DNA from: Thalassiosira profunda
Taxonomy: Eukaryota; Bacillariophyta; Thalassiosirophyceae; Thalassiosirales; Thalassiosiraceae
Length of the DNA: 16,303 nucleotides
Assembly: GCA_036939355.1 (NCBI GenBank)
Contig: JALLAP010000208.1
Coordinates: forward strand, 1-16,303
Direction of reading: 5' to 3'
Part shown: positions 15,601-16,303 of the stretch, piece by piece
How the letters are laid out: each line of letters begins with the position of its first letter
Numbering within the stretch: position 1 is the first letter of the stretch
Notes under the pieces: generated by a model
Told to the model about the DNA's origin: nothing
What the model saw: the letters and a program-made list of their open reading frames with translations, nothing else
Database searches by the model: none
Made by a program: the position numbers and the translations under genes

Positions 15601-16303
15601 TCCCTCTGCGTCGACGTCCTTCCCTCTGAGTGGTGTCCCGAGGAAACGTCCGACCTCAACCTGCCCAGCTGCTTGGACGTTGGCGTGGGCGAGCTGTGCG
15701 AGGCGGACGGCGAGTGCGACACATCTGATGCGCTGAACAATTGCGGCACGTACGACATTTACGCGAGGGTGCAGTGCGGAGAGGCCACCGCCTCTCAGGG
15801 TCAGCTGATGAGAGGGACGACGGCGCCAACGTCAGGGCCAACGCGGCCGCCGATCCCGCTGCCCACAGCGTCTCCGGTCACGACAAAGCCAACAGCATCG
15901 CCGACGCAATCTCTTCGTCCAACGAGTGGAGCCTCGCAGTTTGCGTCAGTCGCAGCGTCTGCATCAAATACCTCGTCATCAGAGCCGGTAACTATCGCAG
16001 ACGCCATTGCCATCGCCACTGCCAATTCACAGCAAGGCCAGGCGTCGTCTATGGAGGGGAACGCTACCAACGCCACCGCGCCCACTGCCTACGATCCGAA
16101 TCCATTGGGCGGAAACTACGATCGAAATCCGGCAGGAGGAGATGCCGCGGCGTACGCCGATGCAGCGGATGGTCCCACCGGTGGCTGGGAGTACGAAGCA
16201 TACCAGCCCCCGCCTGCCAATGCTGAAGAGGAGGATGCAGGAGCACAGCCGCCGTGGGACTTTGGTTCGTACTTCACGCCGAATAGGAACGCAGCGACGG
16301 TGG
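12652..16303 (+). CDS. Secreted multi-module cysteine-rich protein, diatom type (3' partial)
   Basis: The frame is open for 1217 codons from the ATG at 12652 (CAGCATGGC) to the right edge with no stop. The signal peptide is RRRRR (12-16) then SLMLLAAVAFTSCA (18-31), with cleavage likely after A35. Module A (CG-x2-W ... C-x3-C ... C ... CF) occurs at 68-104, 207-243, 255-292, 340-382, 399-434, 451-487, 500-536, 549-582 and, diverged, 924-962. Module B, 28 residues each (SC-x-AEV-x2-C-x-(D/N)G ... C-x-F-x2-C), is at 604-631 and 859-886. Module C (CxGDC-x-DS-x-C ... VPGC ... GMDYC) is at 696-751 and 790-840. A further Cys block, 982-1042, has LPSCLDVGVGELCEADGEC. Linkers are Pro-rich (105-205), acidic (293-336), Gly/Ser-rich (632-680), a run of ten Thr (759-768), and Ser/Thr/Pro/Ala-rich after 1045. 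No catalytic domain is visible in this part. An extracellular or cell-wall role is likely; silica or chitin association is only a guess. Any enzyme domain, anchor or C-terminal membrane segment would lie outside the window. Confidence 0.9.
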   Translation, partial: MASASVEAQPARRRRRGSLMLLAAVAFTSCAPSSAEHHPQHEPPPRLRRTNANNHQPQQRERALSAAYCGGNWQDAHDSCDRPCTSGKDEECGPGLYCFSYIDCTPPGSNSGGDGELVPPQFGEPPAGANVPHPAPNQNNPAPSPNYGAWGGYPSEDHGAPILPPSEYMPTYIASLPVRPSDPHRTPAPFVLPKPTPNQKSNPSKNFCGYGWESANDECFHACPSGESKECPGGKTCHSWLTCTPATIDPATFNVCGKNWAHAAATCATRCFLGDDDACPDGESCFGGVSECGDKLPPLTAEDVGLAEKTYTEEEIKQLLDEEIANERDEEAMSNKDNWWCGTSWSNMLETCSKRCTSDADCKPNAWTDGQCFKTTGGPDNCSTPGVPVKDPVPDNARWCGATWNDMLETCDKKCASDDDCGYGRRCWEAPDTCQWIGVPVKEKTQVETLWCGSDYDDAMTGCHRACPGESDDECPSGMSCFSGSSCTTEGVAVVREGYRCGATWEEASKQCGKECQKDDECDVGAGQLCFSDVVCESELLARQSSGMFCGTTWEGTARACHARCEVDEDCPGNQWCYWVECASANVDGASSMQEPKTQPTQASCNAEVKRCPNGQYVARAPQLNCEFHACPGGEDAGGDSGGGNGDAAGGSSAGGGSPGGSGGGSSSAGGGNVGNVATSDVDLSGWGSTPLAHICTADTPGNCGLCEGDCNQDSDCVTGLLCFSRAQGESTTVPGCVSGGEGDKPGMDYCYSPFPPATTTTTTTTTTPIAVVADWDPDSVADLDYTRECTSDNPCGACQGDCDVDSHCADNLACYSRGIGGVDPVPGCTGLGVAGMDYCHDPHAPIVGPPTPSPQAASCSAEVRVCRDGSFVYQDPENDCLFPPCPIPGAADAAAKPAPTPAAPSPTPPPTASSPQFDALAAFCGYSVAQVNSNCDDATPCPSGKDDECDGMEVCVLNTSCGQTTTATTGTEEPLSEEDKCNSLCVDVLPSEWCPEETSDLNLPSCLDVGVGELCEADGECDTSDALNNCGTYDIYARVQCGEATASQGQLMRGTTAPTSGPTRPPIPLPTASPVTTKPTASPTQSLRPTSGASQFASVAASASNTSSSEPVTIADAIAIATANSQQGQASSMEGNATNATAPTAYDPNPLGGNYDRNPAGGDAAAYADAADGPTGGWEYEAYQPPPANAEEEDAGAQPPWDFGSYFTPNRNAATV
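13669..14397 (+). repeat. Five tandem cysteine modules, 49-59 residue period
   Basis: Modules A4-A8 start at residues 340, 399, 451, 500 and 549 of the long protein. A4 and A5 are the closest pair, sharing WCG-x2-W-x2-MLETC-x-K-x-C-x-SD-x-DC, and A5 and A6 also share a GVPVK linker before them. This indicates stepwise internal duplication, with A4/A5 probably the youngest copies. Confidence 0.75.
14926..14955 (+). repeat. Ten-threonine run
   Basis: Ten ACN codons in a row (mixed ACG, ACA, ACC) form a mucin-like linker between the two C-type cysteine modules. O-glycosylation is plausible. Mixed codon use suggests selection on the protein rather than simple slippage. Confidence 0.6.

Noticed and set aside
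1..16303. Search for transposon ends, CRISPR arrays, tRNA or rRNA genes
   Set aside because: No long terminal or terminal inverted repeats, no transposase or reverse transcriptase motifs, no regularly spaced repeats and no tRNA-like cloverleaf were seen by eye. Small RNA genes could be missed without a search.

Overview
The window reads as nuclear DNA of a GC-rich microalga, most likely a centric diatom close to Thalassiosira. Three things point there. The cysteine-rich modules of the last gene (CG-x2-W-x2-A-x3-C ... CPSG-x-D-x-EC; a C-x-GDC-x-DS-x-C ... VPGC-x-G ... DYC module; PTxxPT-type linkers) are, to my knowledge, typical of diatom secreted proteins. The F-box-like/ARM protein belongs to a family that is large in diatoms. 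The genes are eukaryotic (RBR ubiquitin ligase, exosome subunit, SET protein) with few, short spliceosomal introns. The species assignment is an inference; I could not run a search.

Layout. There are nine protein genes, and their orientation alternates strictly: (1) 5'-partial Ariadne-type RBR E3 ligase (+, 3-1244); (2) PLP aminotransferase (-, 1310-2661, one inferred intron); (3) LigB/DODA-type extradiol dioxygenase (+, 2886-3719); (4) orphan protein with a weak F-box-like helix (-, 3858-5464, one inferred intron); (5) membrane-anchored atypical SET protein (+, 5865-7574); (6) exosome cap subunit Csl4 (-, 7731-8462); (7) F-box-like/ARM-repeat protein (+, 8899-10833); (8) GT1 glycosyltransferase (-, 10895-12304); (9) very long secreted cysteine-rich modular protein (+, 12652 to beyond the right edge). 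Convergent gaps are 61-156 bp and divergent gaps 224-436 bp, so the window is four head-to-head pairs plus the left-edge gene. No RNA gene, transposon or CRISPR array was seen.

How the genes relate. Nothing suggests a single operon-like pathway. Two genes concern ubiquitin-type turnover (1 and possibly 7), one RNA decay (6), one putative methylation (5), and one the cell surface or wall (9). The best candidate for a functional pair is the head-to-head aminotransferase and extradiol dioxygenase, which share a 224-bp promoter region. The most unusual gene is the last one: a signal peptide, nine copies of one cysteine module and two copies each of two other modules, with no stop codon in 1217 codons.

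Two gene models needed splicing. The aminotransferase reading frame has no usable ATG for its conserved N-terminus, and a canonical GTGAGT...CTAAT...CAG intron supplies one in the right phase. In the orphan gene 4, a 65-nt GTACGAG...TACAG intron links a strong-context ATG to the long frame.
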